From Gemmatimonadota bacterium (GTDB lineage: Bacteria; Gemmatimonadota; Gemmatimonadetes; Longimicrobiales; Gaopeijiaceae), in the NCBI GenBank assembly GCA_028875075.1, contig JAPPGF010000028.1, positions 105,231 to 146,178 on the forward strand: a stretch of DNA of 40,948 bases, in the 5' to 3' direction. How positions within the stretch are numbered: position 1 is the stretch's first letter; every line of letters begins with the position of its first letter. Below are positions 25,801 through 33,913 of this stretch, one piece after another. The position numbers were made by a program, and so were the translations under genes. Below the pieces are notes generated by a model. It saw nothing but the letters and a program-made list of their open reading frames with translations, did no database searches and had not been told where the DNA came from.

Positions 25801-26049
25801 GTGGAGCGATTGAGCCCGATTCTGATGACGGCGCTAACGGCGGGTCTCGCGCTGATCCCGCTGGCGCTGGGCATCGGCGAACCGGGCAAGGAGATCCAGG
25901 CGCCTCTCGCCGTCGTCGTGCTGGGCGGGCTCACGACCTCCACCGCGCTCAACATGATCGTCGTCCCCGCGCTGTTCATGCGCTACGGGAAGATGGCCGT
26001 CAAGGCGCCTGCCGCGGCGGAGGGCCCGCTTGCTCCGGCCCGATCCTGA
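22897..26049 (+). CDS. czcA: Heavy-metal efflux RND permease, CzcA/CusA-like
   Basis: This 1050-residue pump has the HME-RND layout with 12 membrane helices and two periplasmic loops. The TM4 region reads G-G-M-A-I-A-I-G-A-L-V-D-D-A-I-I-F-V-E-N, which resembles CusA. The CzcA-specific Asp six residues before the conserved Asp is Ala here. The CusA copper-binding Met in the E-G-D-L-L-Y-M-P stretch is also missing (E-G-S-L-T-L-A-L), so the substrate metal cannot be read off. TTG 22897 with GGGAG about seven bases before it is the likely start. The same frame is open for 163 more codons inside czcB, but that part is not RND-like. Neighbouring CzcD favours zinc, cobalt or cadmium. Confidence 0.9.
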   Translation: MEPTGQRGVLDHFVGASLNNPFLALLFAMGLFVGGSWIAATFPVDVFPDLTAPTVTVVTDAQGLASEDVEVSITFPIETALNGALGVRRVRSRSAHGISIVWADFEWGTDIFLARQVVAARLQAQALDLPQGIDPPVLAPISSIMGEIMLVGLSAPEGQLMEVRTLADWVVRRRLLAVPGVSQVIAQGGDVREYQVLVDPQRLLAYRVGLEDVLAATSGSSENVSGGLYWSSGREVLIRGIVRPGNVDDIAETVVATRGRVPVLIEDIAEVRIGPRITYGTGSVNGEPAVILSVQKQAGANTLELTRRVDAELDQIEADLPEGVTLEREIFRQADFISLAVDNVILALRDGALFVIAILFFFLWNARTTLISVVAIPLSLALAIVVMRVVLGGTVNTMTLGGMAIAIGALVDDAIIFVENVHRRLRDNRRLPYDERQAPLPIIRAAASEIREPILNATLIITIVFVPLFFLSGVEGRMLRPLGEAYVVSILSSLVVAVTVTPALCYLLLPSDRSIRRVREPWLVRALESLYRRVLDWALRRSGRVLIGSALLLVATVAVVPTLGREFLPEFQEGSLTLALISVPGTSLDESDGIGGRVERRLLGIPGVVSTARRTGRAEMDEEAQGSNSSHIEVRLDLTEREFAEVVADVRAELAGIAGTSITVGQPIGHRIDHMLSGTRAAIAVSVFGPDLRELREIAGQIETVAHEVEGLVDISVEQQAEVPQLQVRANRRVMARYGVTPGTFADAVHTAMQGEAVSVVREGERSFDLVVRYADQYRSDPVAIGSALMATAAGPIVPLSQLGSIVQTMGPNMITRENVQRKIVVSANVAGRDVIGAVTELQEHVAADLDLPSEYFLQYGGQFESGQSATRTITILSLFSIGAIFAIMFRAFGSFRTAMFLMVNLPLALTGGVIAVLLIGGTVNVATLVGFITLFGIAVRNGMLLVSRYQDLCATGVPLPDSVRRGSVERLSPILMTALTAGLALIPLALGIGEPGKEIQAPLAVVVLGGLTTSTALNMIVVPALFMRYGKMAVKAPAAAEGPLAPARS

Positions 26050-26220
26050 CGGCGCGACCCGTCGGCACGCGGCTCTGATGGAGGGTCCCTCTGGCGGGGA
26101 GAGGCTGCCGGTCGGGGCTCCCGTGGGCCGGAGTCCCGGCAGTGACTCGCTTGCCAGGGGGCGCCGCCCGGCAGCGGCCAGGCCGTGAAGCGACGGGATG
26201 CGCCGGAGGAGGAGGACCGC

Positions 26221-26937
26221 GTGAGGCAGGCCCTGGAGGGGAGGGTCGCGCTGGTGACGGGCGCAACGAAGGGGATCGGCCGCGCGGTCGCGGAGCGTCT
26301 CCTCGGGGCCGAAGCCTCCGTCGCGATCTGCGCGCGGACCGAGGGGGAAGTGCGCGGGGCAGCGGCCCGGCTGGGTGAGCGGGCCCTGGGGATCGTCTGC
26401 GACGTGGCGGACCCTCGCGCCTGCGCGCGCATGGTCGACCGCACGGTGGCCCACTTCGGCCGACTCGACATCCTCGTCAACAACGCCGGCCTGGGCGTCT
26501 TCAAGCCGCTGGCCGAGATGAGCGTCGAGGAGTGGCGGCTACAGGTTGACGTGAACTTGGGGGGCGTCTTCTACTGCTCGAAGGCGGCACTCCCGCACCT
26601 CGTGGCAAGCGGGGACGGGTTCATCGTGAACATCGCGTCGCTGGCGAGCCGGAACGCTTTCGCAGGCGGCACGGGCTACAACGCCAGCAAGTTCGGGCTG
26701 CTCGGGCTCACCGAGGCGATGATGCTGGACGTGCGCTACGACGGTGTGCGCGTGAGCGTCGTGATGCCCGGCAGCGTGGACACGCACTTCGCCGGCCGGG
26801 AGCCCGTGCCAGAGCGGACGTGGCGCCTGCACGTGGATGACTGCGCCGCCGCGGTCGCTGAGCTCCTGTCGTATCCGAAGGAGGCCCACGTGAGCCGGAT
26901 CGAACTGCGCCCCTCCAGACCGCCCCGGAAGGGCTAG
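26221..26937 (+). CDS. Short-chain dehydrogenase/reductase
   Basis: A 238-residue classical SDR with all core motifs: T-G-A-T-K-G-I-G for the cofactor, N-N-A-G, a Ser in N-I-A-S-L-A-S and the catalytic Y-N-A-S-K. Arg after the second beta strand (C-A-R-T) favours NADP(H). GTG 26221 is chosen because a GGAGGAGGAGG run ends five bases upstream. GTG 26185 would add 12 charged residues. It is on the same strand as the metal operon, 170 bases downstream. The substrate cannot be told from sequence. Confidence 0.88.
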   Translation: MRQALEGRVALVTGATKGIGRAVAERLLGAEASVAICARTEGEVRGAAARLGERALGIVCDVADPRACARMVDRTVAHFGRLDILVNNAGLGVFKPLAEMSVEEWRLQVDVNLGGVFYCSKAALPHLVASGDGFIVNIASLASRNAFAGGTGYNASKFGLLGLTEAMMLDVRYDGVRVSVVMPGSVDTHFAGREPVPERTWRLHVDDCAAAVAELLSYPKEAHVSRIELRPSRPPRKG

Positions 26938-26961
26938 GCCGGGGGGCGGCTGTTCCGGGCC

Positions 26962-26989
26962 CGGCCGCGGCGCTTCGGCGCGGCCGCTC
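26962..26989 (+). terminator. GC-rich hairpin with TTCG loop after the SDR gene
   Basis: An imperfect stem (about eight of ten pairs) closes on the stable tetraloop TTCG at 26974-26977, 24 bases after the SDR stop. There is no T-run after it, so termination would need Rho or would be partial. Confidence 0.35.
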
Positions 26990-27020
26990 AGCGAGGCGGG
27001 CGACCCGGAGAGATGACCGC

Positions 27021-27860
27021 ATGAGCCGTGCTGCAGCGACAACAGGGGCGGGGGGGACGCCGTACCTGCTCGGCACGGGGCCGGGCGAGACCCGCCGCCT
27101 TGAGACGCAGCACCGCTTGTGGGCGGACTGCGCGCACGAGCTCTGGGACCGCGCAGGCTTCGGGCCGGGCGAGCGCCTTCTCGACTTGGGCTGTGGTCCC
27201 GGGTTCGCCGCGCTCGAGCTGGCGGAACGGGTCGGCGGTGCCGGGCGGGTGCTTGCGGTCGACCGGTCGGAGCGCTTCATCGCCGAGCTGGTCCGGGAAG
27301 CGGAGTGCCGCGGGCTCGCGCAGCTCACGGCGCAAGTGGGTGAAGTCGAGGGGCTTCGTCTCAAGCCCGGTTCGCTCGACGGCGCCTTCGCACGCTGGCT
27401 CCTCTGCTTTCTCCCCGCTCCGGGCCCGGTCGTCGAGCGAGTGGTGTCCGCACTCCGGCCGGGGGGCCGGCTCGTGGTATGGGACTATCTGAACTACCGT
27501 GCGACCACACTCCATCCACCGAGTCCGGCCTTCGAGCGCGTGGTTTCGGCGGTGCACGAGAGCTGGCGGCGCAGCGGTGGCGACCTGGATTTGGGCGGCC
27601 GCCTGCCGGGAATGATCGCCGGGGCCGGATGCCGCCTGCTCGATCTCGTGCCGCTCGCACGCTTTGCTCGCCCCGGCACTCCACTCTGGCAGTGGCCGAG
27701 CGGATTCTTCCTGGGCTACGTCCCCCGCCTAGTCGAGGCCGGACTCCTGAGCGAGACCGAGAGGCGGAACTTCGAGGCGGAGTGGCACGAGCGAGAGCGG
27801 GAGCCCGGCGCTTTCCTGTCGCTGCCGCCGATGGTCGGCGTCGTCGCCGAGAAACTCTAG
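27021..27860 (+). CDS. Class I SAM-dependent methyltransferase
   Basis: The 279-residue protein has methyltransferase motif I as L-L-D-L-G-C-G-P-G-F at about residues 53-62. An acidic residue closes the second strand (L-A-V-D-R-S), and motif post-II/III (L-R-P-G-G-R-L-V-V-W-D-Y) is present. The N-terminal 45 residues and the C-terminal 110 residues vary between family members and give no substrate. GGAGAG at 27007-27012 precedes the ATG. It follows the SDR gene on the same strand. Confidence 0.85.
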   Translation: MSRAAATTGAGGTPYLLGTGPGETRRLETQHRLWADCAHELWDRAGFGPGERLLDLGCGPGFAALELAERVGGAGRVLAVDRSERFIAELVREAECRGLAQLTAQVGEVEGLRLKPGSLDGAFARWLLCFLPAPGPVVERVVSALRPGGRLVVWDYLNYRATTLHPPSPAFERVVSAVHESWRRSGGDLDLGGRLPGMIAGAGCRLLDLVPLARFARPGTPLWQWPSGFFLGYVPRLVEAGLLSETERRNFEAEWHEREREPGAFLSLPPMVGVVAEKL

Positions 27861-28201
27861 CCCGGGGCCTCGCCCGCTGTTGGGGGGCGCGCCGGGGCGG
27901 GCGCCGCCGACGTCCTCGAGCACCCCGCCCACCCCGCTCCGGTTCAGTCTTCGACCACGAGGTCCCTGGCGCTTCTCACAGCTGCTGGAACGCGCCCAGT
28001 CCCATGTAGCCTCCCCCCTCGATGGCGTGCCCACTCCTCGGTGTTCTCAACGTCGAACGTGGCCAGGGAAAGGTTGCCGATGAGCGGCTGGTCGTTGCGG
28101 CAGATGACGCAGCGGTGTCGAACGGGGCCGGATGCCGCGGCGGTCGTATTCGCGGCTCGGGATAGGCCCCGGCACCCCCGGTCCGAGCGGCTGCCGGGAC
28201 C
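27861..28201. other. Intergenic stretch holding a cytochrome gene remnant
   Basis: The region lies between convergent genes. Apart from the remnant listed separately on the - strand at 28022-28120, I see no gene. GC-rich dyads follow the methyltransferase stop, but none has a clear T-run. Confidence 0.35.
28022..28120 (-). pseudogene. Remnant of a PSCyt1/DUF1592-type cytochrome protein
   Basis: The - strand reads R-H-R-C-V-I-C-R-N-D-Q-P-L-I-G-N-L-S-L then F-D-V-E-N. This closely follows the heme-site region of planctomycete-type cytochrome (PSCyt1/DUF1592-associated) proteins, usually C-V-x-C-H-N-D/E-x-L-x-x-G-N-L-S-L. The heme ligand His is Arg here, and the frame loses family character after about 33 codons. 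There is no start or continuation, so this is a short fossil of a larger gene. Confidence 0.4.
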
Positions 28202-31200
28202 CTAGAAGCGCATCCTCGCCCCCACCTGGGCCCGCCGGGTGTCGCCGAGTCCGCTCTGGACCGTGCCGTCGAAGTTGAAGAGTAGCGATCCGCGGGCGAC
28301 ATCGAGGAAGTTTTCCTCGTTGGTGAGGTTGAAGACCTCGAGGACGGGTTCCAACACCACCGCGTCTCCCAGCCGGAAGTCCCGCGAGACGCGGAAGTCC
28401 CAGGTGAAGAAGTCGTTGTCACGGCGCAGCGTATTGCGCTGCAGCACAGAGCCGTCGGGGCAGATGCGGTCGGCGGGCTCGGCCGCGCGTTCGTCGGGAC
28501 TCAGGCACCTGGCCGAGGCCGGCGACGCGGTGAGGAGGCGGAACTGGTGGGCCGCCCTGAGGCCACCGGGGAACCAGAAGACGAAGTGCCCGTTGAACAC
28601 GTGACGCCGGTCGCGGTCCGACCAGCCGTATTCGGCCTCCAGGTAGCGGGGATCGGCATAGCGGTAGATGAAGGGGTCGCGCTCGTTGTCGTCGTCGGAG
28701 CGGTCGAAGCTCAGGGTGTAGTTCATGTCGAAGGCGAATCCGCTGGGGGCGTGCTGTCCGTGGAGCCCCACCGTGAGCCCGTGGTAGCGCGAGCGTGCCG
28801 TGGACTCGCCGACCGTCAGGCGGTTGATGCCCCCGCCCCATGGGTGCGTCCCGGCTCCGAACGGCGAGCCCAGCGCCGCGGCGTTCCGGTCCACGAAGCG
28901 GAAGAGACCGTCGGTGCGGACATGCTGGTAGGAGAGGCTCGCGGTCATGTACGGGCTCAGGGAGCGCGTCGCCTCGGCGCCGAAGGACCAGGCTCTGGGC
29001 AACTCCAGGCCGCGGTCGGCCACGTGGATGTCGGGCAGGAAGGGCCGCACGAGCGAGGTCTCGATCTGCTCCTCGATGGACGGCACCGGCCCCGTGGCCC
29101 CGGCGTCCGCGCTGCTCCGGGAGAGGATCTGCTGGAAGGCCCCGTTGGTCGTGCGGTACTGGGCGAAGACCAGCCCCGGGATGCGCGCCGTGTAGGCGCC
29201 CGCGTTCAGGCGCAGCAGCGTGCGCCCGCCGTCCATGTCCCACACGAGCCCCAGGCGGGGCTGGATGTTGTCGAGGTCGTCGGGGATGGTGCCGTCGGAG
29301 GGAAAGAGAGGATCGTCCAGATACGGCGCGTAGAAGGTGTCCTCGGGGTCGACGAAGACGTCGGGATGCCAGGCTCCCTCCCAGCGCACGCCCAGGTTCA
29401 GCGTCACTCGCTCGTTGGGCTTCCACGTGTCCTGCACGAAGAGCGCCAGCTCGTTCGTCGTCATCGTTTGGCGCCCCAGCCGCTCAGCTGCCACGCCCGG
29501 CACAGTCGCCGACTGCAGGTAGGCGAGCACGGGACCCGTGACCGCGCTCCCCCTGGGGCACTGTCCGCTCGTGCTCGCCGACCCGTCCGAGCAGGTCACG
29601 TAGCCGCTTCCGTGGGTCGCGAATCCCACGAAGCCCTCGACCGAATCGAAGATGTAGCGGCTGTTCGCGAAGCCTATGAACTGTTGCTCTACGCTCGTCC
29701 GGTTGTACTCGACGCCGGCCTTGAAGAGGTGCGCCCCGGAGAGGTAGGAGACGTTGTCGACCAGCTGGACACGGCGGTCGTAGCCGGGGTCGACGGGGAG
29801 GAAGAAGGGCAGCCCGATGCGGAAGCCGTCGGCGAAGTCCATGCCGATGTCGGGGAAGGGTCGTCCCCCGAGGCGCTCGAACTGGGGCGGCCCGGGGAGC
29901 TCCGCCCCGGGGATGAGCGGCCCCTCGTACCAGCGCGGGCGGTGCTCGCCCGCCCACTGGAAGCGGAACTCGTTGGAGACGCTGTTGCCGAGGAGCGAGC
30001 GGAGGCTTGCGTTGAGCGCGTGCGAGCGGCCGCGCTCGATCCCGTTGGCGGAGCGGCCCCAGGAATCGACGTCGAAGGTCCCGTTGACCTGCTCGGACCA
30101 CGAATAGTTGTACTTGAAGGACGCCTGGTGGCGCCCGCCCGCGTTCACGTCCAGCTTGGCCGTCAGCACCCGCGCGTCGTCGCCGCGCTGGATCGGGCCG
30201 AACTCGTCGTCGAAGAGCCCGGGCCAGCGCTCGCGGAGGAAGCGCTCGAGCCTTTGGAGATTGGCCTGGCTCCGGACGGCGCGGTGGCGCTGCTTGGTCT
30301 CGGTGGCGCGCTGCTCGTCGTAGGCGAGGAAGAAGAAGGCCCGCTCGCGCACGATCGGGCCGCCCAGAGTGAACCCGAACTGGCGGCGGGCGAAGCTCGG
30401 CTTGCCGCCGCCGCGGGCGTCCGGGTACGAGGCCGCGAGCCCGTCCCACTGGGTGTAGACGTGGGCAGTGCCGGCGAAGTCGTTCGTGCCCGAGCGCGTC
30501 ACGACGTTCACGAAACCGCCCGCCGAGCGCCCGAACTCGGCGGTCGCGCCCTGGCTGACCACCACGATCTCCTCGATGGCGTCCTGGTTGAACGTGAAGG
30601 CGGGGCGCTGGCCGCCTCTCTGTTCGCCGAAGAACGCGTTGTTGAAGTCGGCTCCGTCGACGATGAAGTTGTTGAAGATGCCACGCTGGCCGCTGACGTT
30701 CAGCTCGTCGCCGTCGGGGCCCTGCGAAATCGAGACCCCGGGCACGAGCAGCGTGACGTCCAGGAAATTGCGCCCGTCGCTGGGCAGCCCACCCACGACC
30801 TCTTCGGAGAAGCGCTGCGAGCCGGTGACGTCCTCGGGGTCGAACAGGACGTTGCGCTCTCCGGTCACGGTGACGCCCCCGAGCTCCACGGGCGCCAGTG
30901 CGAGCGAGAGCACGAGCGTCTCGCCCACCCGGAGCAGCAGCCCACTTCTTCGGGCGCTCCCGAAGCCGCCGGGCGCCGTCGCGGTGACATCATAGGTGCC
31001 GAGCGGGAGCAGGGTGCGAGCGAACGTGCCCTCGGCGTTGGTCTCCACCGTAGTGCGGAGCCCGGTATCGCGGTGCGCGATGACGACCTCGGCACCGGCC
31101 ACCGGCGTTCCCGCAGGATCGCGGACCGTGCCGCGGACGACGCCCGTGGTAGCCTGCGCCTGGGCAGAAAGGCAAGGGGACAACAGCGCCGGACAGAACG

Positions 31201-31249
31201 CCAGCGACGTGGCAAGGAGTCCGGCGCGCATCAACGGGCAGCGGCTCAT
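28202..31249 (-). CDS. TonB-dependent receptor with carboxypeptidase-regulatory-like domain (OAR-type)
   Basis: The 1015-residue outer-membrane protein has a signal peptide (cleavage after L-S-A-Q-A-Q-A) and a carboxypeptidase-regulatory-like beta-sandwich at about 30-110 (V-V-R-G-T-V-R-D-P-A-G-T-P-V-A-G-A). A plug domain follows (about 120-230, with I-V-D-G-A-D and V-N-V-V-T-R-S-G-T), then a large barrel that ends in V-G-A-R-M-R-F with the terminal aromatic residue of outer-membrane barrels. Such receptors are expanded in Acidobacteriota and Gemmatimonadota and take up large or complex ligands. ATG 31249 is chosen because the signal peptide begins there. The frame is open 69 codons further upstream without any such signal. 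Confidence 0.9.
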   Translation of the reverse strand: MSRCPLMRAGLLATSLAFCPALLSPCLSAQAQATTGVVRGTVRDPAGTPVAGAEVVIAHRDTGLRTTVETNAEGTFARTLLPLGTYDVTATAPGGFGSARRSGLLLRVGETLVLSLALAPVELGGVTVTGERNVLFDPEDVTGSQRFSEEVVGGLPSDGRNFLDVTLLVPGVSISQGPDGDELNVSGQRGIFNNFIVDGADFNNAFFGEQRGGQRPAFTFNQDAIEEIVVVSQGATAEFGRSAGGFVNVVTRSGTNDFAGTAHVYTQWDGLAASYPDARGGGKPSFARRQFGFTLGGPIVRERAFFFLAYDEQRATETKQRHRAVRSQANLQRLERFLRERWPGLFDDEFGPIQRGDDARVLTAKLDVNAGGRHQASFKYNYSWSEQVNGTFDVDSWGRSANGIERGRSHALNASLRSLLGNSVSNEFRFQWAGEHRPRWYEGPLIPGAELPGPPQFERLGGRPFPDIGMDFADGFRIGLPFFLPVDPGYDRRVQLVDNVSYLSGAHLFKAGVEYNRTSVEQQFIGFANSRYIFDSVEGFVGFATHGSGYVTCSDGSASTSGQCPRGSAVTGPVLAYLQSATVPGVAAERLGRQTMTTNELALFVQDTWKPNERVTLNLGVRWEGAWHPDVFVDPEDTFYAPYLDDPLFPSDGTIPDDLDNIQPRLGLVWDMDGGRTLLRLNAGAYTARIPGLVFAQYRTTNGAFQQILSRSSADAGATGPVPSIEEQIETSLVRPFLPDIHVADRGLELPRAWSFGAEATRSLSPYMTASLSYQHVRTDGLFRFVDRNAAALGSPFGAGTHPWGGGINRLTVGESTARSRYHGLTVGLHGQHAPSGFAFDMNYTLSFDRSDDDNERDPFIYRYADPRYLEAEYGWSDRDRRHVFNGHFVFWFPGGLRAAHQFRLLTASPASARCLSPDERAAEPADRICPDGSVLQRNTLRRDNDFFTWDFRVSRDFRLGDAVVLEPVLEVFNLTNEENFLDVARGSLLFNFDGTVQSGLGDTRRAQVGARMRF

Positions 31250-31776
31250 GGGGCGATGGGGCCTCGGCGGGTCAAGGGGCGGTTCCTGGGGAGCGCTACG
31301 GCAGCCGAGAACGATGCGCTGGGCTCGAGGGATGCCTTGCCGCCGCGTTCCCCTCGCGGAACCCCCAAAGGCCCAAGAACCATGGCGGGGGTCCGCCCGC
31401 CGCACCGGGTACCGAGAGCAATCGACGAATCGTAGGAGGCCCGGCCTGTTTCGCAACCGGCCCGGGGTCTCACCGTCCCGTTGTCAAACCGACCGGGCTC
31501 GCTACGAAAATCCCCCGTCTCCGATGGGCGCCACCTGCGACGGGGCGCCGTCCGGGACTTCGGCGGCGCAGAGCCCCAAGCCGATGCACGCGGCGGGGTG
31601 CGTGGGTGAGCTCATGGAGGAGGCGCGCCGCGGCGGTCCCGTCCCGGAACGACGACCGGAACCGACACAGCACTCACCACCATCCCATCATCCACAGTGC
31701 ATAACAATTCTTCGACGGGCGTAATCATCATCTGTCGAGATGCCCTCATCAAAGAACGACTGAAAAGAATTATCGG
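31250..31776. other. Intergenic region crossing the G+C boundary
   Basis: No gene is seen. The first 430 bases are GC-rich like the receptor gene; from about 31690 the sequence becomes markedly richer in A and T and stays so through the next four genes. Neither a tRNA, an integrase gene nor flanking repeats were found at the boundary. Confidence 0.4.
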
Positions 31777-32505
31777 TCAGGAAAAGTCACTTTCAATGAG
31801 GGCAGGCAGATCCTTCACACTCGGAATAATATGGGTGTGCCGGTATTTTCCAAAAGCCTCCACCGGCCGCGGGCCGGTGAGGACTCCGACTATACCACGA
31901 CAGCCAGCGTTATAACCTTCTAGCATATCCGCCGGGGTATCGCCGATCTTGAGCACTTCGTGTACGCTCTGCACATCCAAGTGCATCATGGCGTAGTATA
32001 TCATAAAGGGGGCCGGCCTGCCGCGCTCTCCGGGAGTACATTCGACATCGACCGAGATATCGACCAATCCATCGCGCACCCAGCCCAGACCGTCCATGAT
32101 GGCCTCTGTAACGTCGCGATGAAAGCCCGTGTCGGTAGCTACTTTGATACCGTTATCATGACACCATCTAAAGGTATCCTCAGCTCCCTCTATTTCCTGA
32201 ACTCCGTTGCGATAATGGTTCACCATGATCTCTGAATAACGATGGAAGACCTGCATGGCCTCGTCTAGCGTCTCCGGGTAGATCGTCTTTTCGAAGTCTT
32301 CAATTTCAATCTTCTTTCCTTGAGATCGAGCGATCAAGAATTGATAAAGATGGATCTTGTTGGTGCCTTGGTGCAGGAGTATCTCCTCGGGTGTCGTTTG
32401 TAGGTCGTATTCCATGGCTGCTTTGTAGAGGCAGTCCCGGACACCCGTATCATCAGCCACGGTGGTTCCCGAGAGATCGAACATGACCATTTTGATCTTA
32501 CTCAT
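31777..32505 (-). CDS. Phosphonatase-like HAD hydrolase (PhnX-related)
   Basis: The 242-residue HAD protein resembles phosphonoacetaldehyde hydrolases. Its nucleophile is Asp10 (F-D-L-S-G-T-T-V). The residue two further on is Ser12, not the Asp that serves as general acid in HAD phosphatases; PhnX has Ala there. Lys50 in Q-G-T-N-K aligns with the M-G-x-x-K lysine that forms a Schiff base with phosphonoacetaldehyde in PhnX. T-G-F-H-R-D-V, G-R-P-A-P-F-M-I and I-G-D-T-P-A-D-M complete the family pattern. The enzyme should therefore act on a carbonyl compound with a C-P bond or an analogue. It is last in the operon, 39 bases after the transporter, with AAGGAAAG before ATG 32505. The true substrate is unknown. 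Confidence 0.82.
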   Translation of the reverse strand: MSKIKMVMFDLSGTTVADDTGVRDCLYKAAMEYDLQTTPEEILLHQGTNKIHLYQFLIARSQGKKIEIEDFEKTIYPETLDEAMQVFHRYSEIMVNHYRNGVQEIEGAEDTFRWCHDNGIKVATDTGFHRDVTEAIMDGLGWVRDGLVDISVDVECTPGERGRPAPFMIYYAMMHLDVQSVHEVLKIGDTPADMLEGYNAGCRGIVGVLTGPRPVEAFGKYRHTHIIPSVKDLPALIESDFS

Positions 32506-32544
32506 GTTTTTCTTTCCTTGATTTAATGTTATTGTGATTAACGA

Positions 32545-33870
32545 TCAGGAATTGGCTCTTCTTTCCACAGTTGCAGGCAGTGCGTTCCATCTCGGCAATA
32601 GGAGAAGAACTGCCAACACAACAAATGCACCCAGGCAATTGAAGAGCACTCCCCAGCCAAAATTAGCCCAGATGATACCGGGTAGAGACAAGCCAAGTAT
32701 TTGTCCCGTCGAACCCATCCCATTGATCAAACCGGCTGAGGAGGAGGCACCCTTTTTCGTGCCAAAATCTACCGCAGAGGCCGACACGATCATGGCATCC
32801 GGGCCGAACAGGAAAAAACCCATCGCGAAAAGCAACAAAACCATGGTCCCGATGCCTCCCTCGTCTGTGAGGCCGTTAAAGAGGAATAGGATGATTGCTA
32901 GAATAGACAATCCAAGGACAGTTATCGGTATGCGGCGCGAATGAAACCATTTGTCCGAAGCGTAACCTGCAAAGATGACACCTAAAGGACCGGCCGCTTC
33001 GAACGCTGCGCTGATAATGGCTGATTCGGCGATATTGGTTCCTAATTTGTCGTTTATGATGAGTGGCCCCCAGAAGAGGACGGCGTAACGGGTAGGTTTA
33101 AGAAAGAAATAGACTGCGCCGAGAGAAAGAATGACCGGGTTTCTGAATACTTCACCTATGACCTTCCATGACCCTTCAGGTGCATCCTCCGGGGCCGCGT
33201 CTTTGACCAAAACGTCAACTGCTTCGCCGTGGTAATTCTCAATGGAAGGAAGACCGATATCCTCAGGTCGATTTTTCTGTAAAAACACAAAGAGCAGCGC
33301 GATAGCGGCCAGAACAATTGCTGGCATGAAGAAGGCAAAGCGCCAATTCAAAAAGACCAGGGCCATATAACCGGCAAACGCACTGGCCAGCATTCCACCG
33401 ATGGCGTAATTGGTGGCCCAAAACCCGTAAGTGCGGCCTCGTTCCTTTCTCGAAAACCAGTAGCTGACATTCTTCGTCAGGGGCGCCCACCCCGTGGATT
33501 GACAAAGGCCTTGGCAAAAAAAGAGCGCTCCGAATAGTATCACGGTGGAGGACATGCCCATGGCAACGGCAGTAACTACGGACAAGAACATGCCGGCGAG
33601 GACCACTTTGCGGGGCCCGAACCTGTCTCCGCACATGCCCCAGAGGAATTGCCCGAGAGCATAAGCAACGCCGTAGAGTCCATCGATCCAACCCAGTGAC
33701 GCCCGTGTGATCTCGATTGCCGGATCCTCCAGGATGCCGATCTTTGCTACCGGGAACGATCTCCGGGTGAAATAGAATCCGACATAGGCCAACCAAGTGA
33801 TACCGAATATGACAGCACGCCAGCGCTGGTAGCGTGGGTCTTTGGCGACCTTGTCATTCGGGTTTTCCAT
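32545..33870 (-). CDS. Organophosphate:phosphate antiporter (OPA) family MFS transporter
   Basis: A 441-residue, 12-helix inner-membrane transporter of the GlpT/UhpT/PgtP family. The two arginines that bind the substrate phosphate in GlpT (R45 and R269) are kept as Arg36 (F-Y-F-T-R-R-S-F) and Arg261 (K-P-T-R-Y-A-V-L-F-W). The MFS loop G-D-R-F-G-P-R and W-F-S-R-K-E-R-G-R follow the family. Two other GlpT site residues differ: Lys80 is Gln and His165 is Asn, so the organic part of the substrate is probably not glycerol 3-phosphate. The second of two adjacent start codons (ATG ending at 33870) is used. It lies 43 bases after the CbbY-like gene and imports or exchanges a phosphate- or phosphonate-bearing compound. 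Confidence 0.88.
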   Translation of the reverse strand: MENPNDKVAKDPRYQRWRAVIFGITWLAYVGFYFTRRSFPVAKIGILEDPAIEITRASLGWIDGLYGVAYALGQFLWGMCGDRFGPRKVVLAGMFLSVVTAVAMGMSSTVILFGALFFCQGLCQSTGWAPLTKNVSYWFSRKERGRTYGFWATNYAIGGMLASAFAGYMALVFLNWRFAFFMPAIVLAAIALLFVFLQKNRPEDIGLPSIENYHGEAVDVLVKDAAPEDAPEGSWKVIGEVFRNPVILSLGAVYFFLKPTRYAVLFWGPLIINDKLGTNIAESAIISAAFEAAGPLGVIFAGYASDKWFHSRRIPITVLGLSILAIILFLFNGLTDEGGIGTMVLLLFAMGFFLFGPDAMIVSASAVDFGTKKGASSSAGLINGMGSTGQILGLSLPGIIWANFGWGVLFNCLGAFVVLAVLLLLPRWNALPATVERRANS

Positions 33871-33913
33871 CACTAACAGTTCAATCCAATGTCTGTCATT
33901 TTGAGTGGACCAC

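Noticed and set aside
28547-31435. 962-codon open frame antisense to the TonB-dependent receptor
   Set aside because: It is a by-product of high G+C: the composition is Val/Ala/Gly/Arg-rich with no domains, while the opposite strand encodes a complete receptor.
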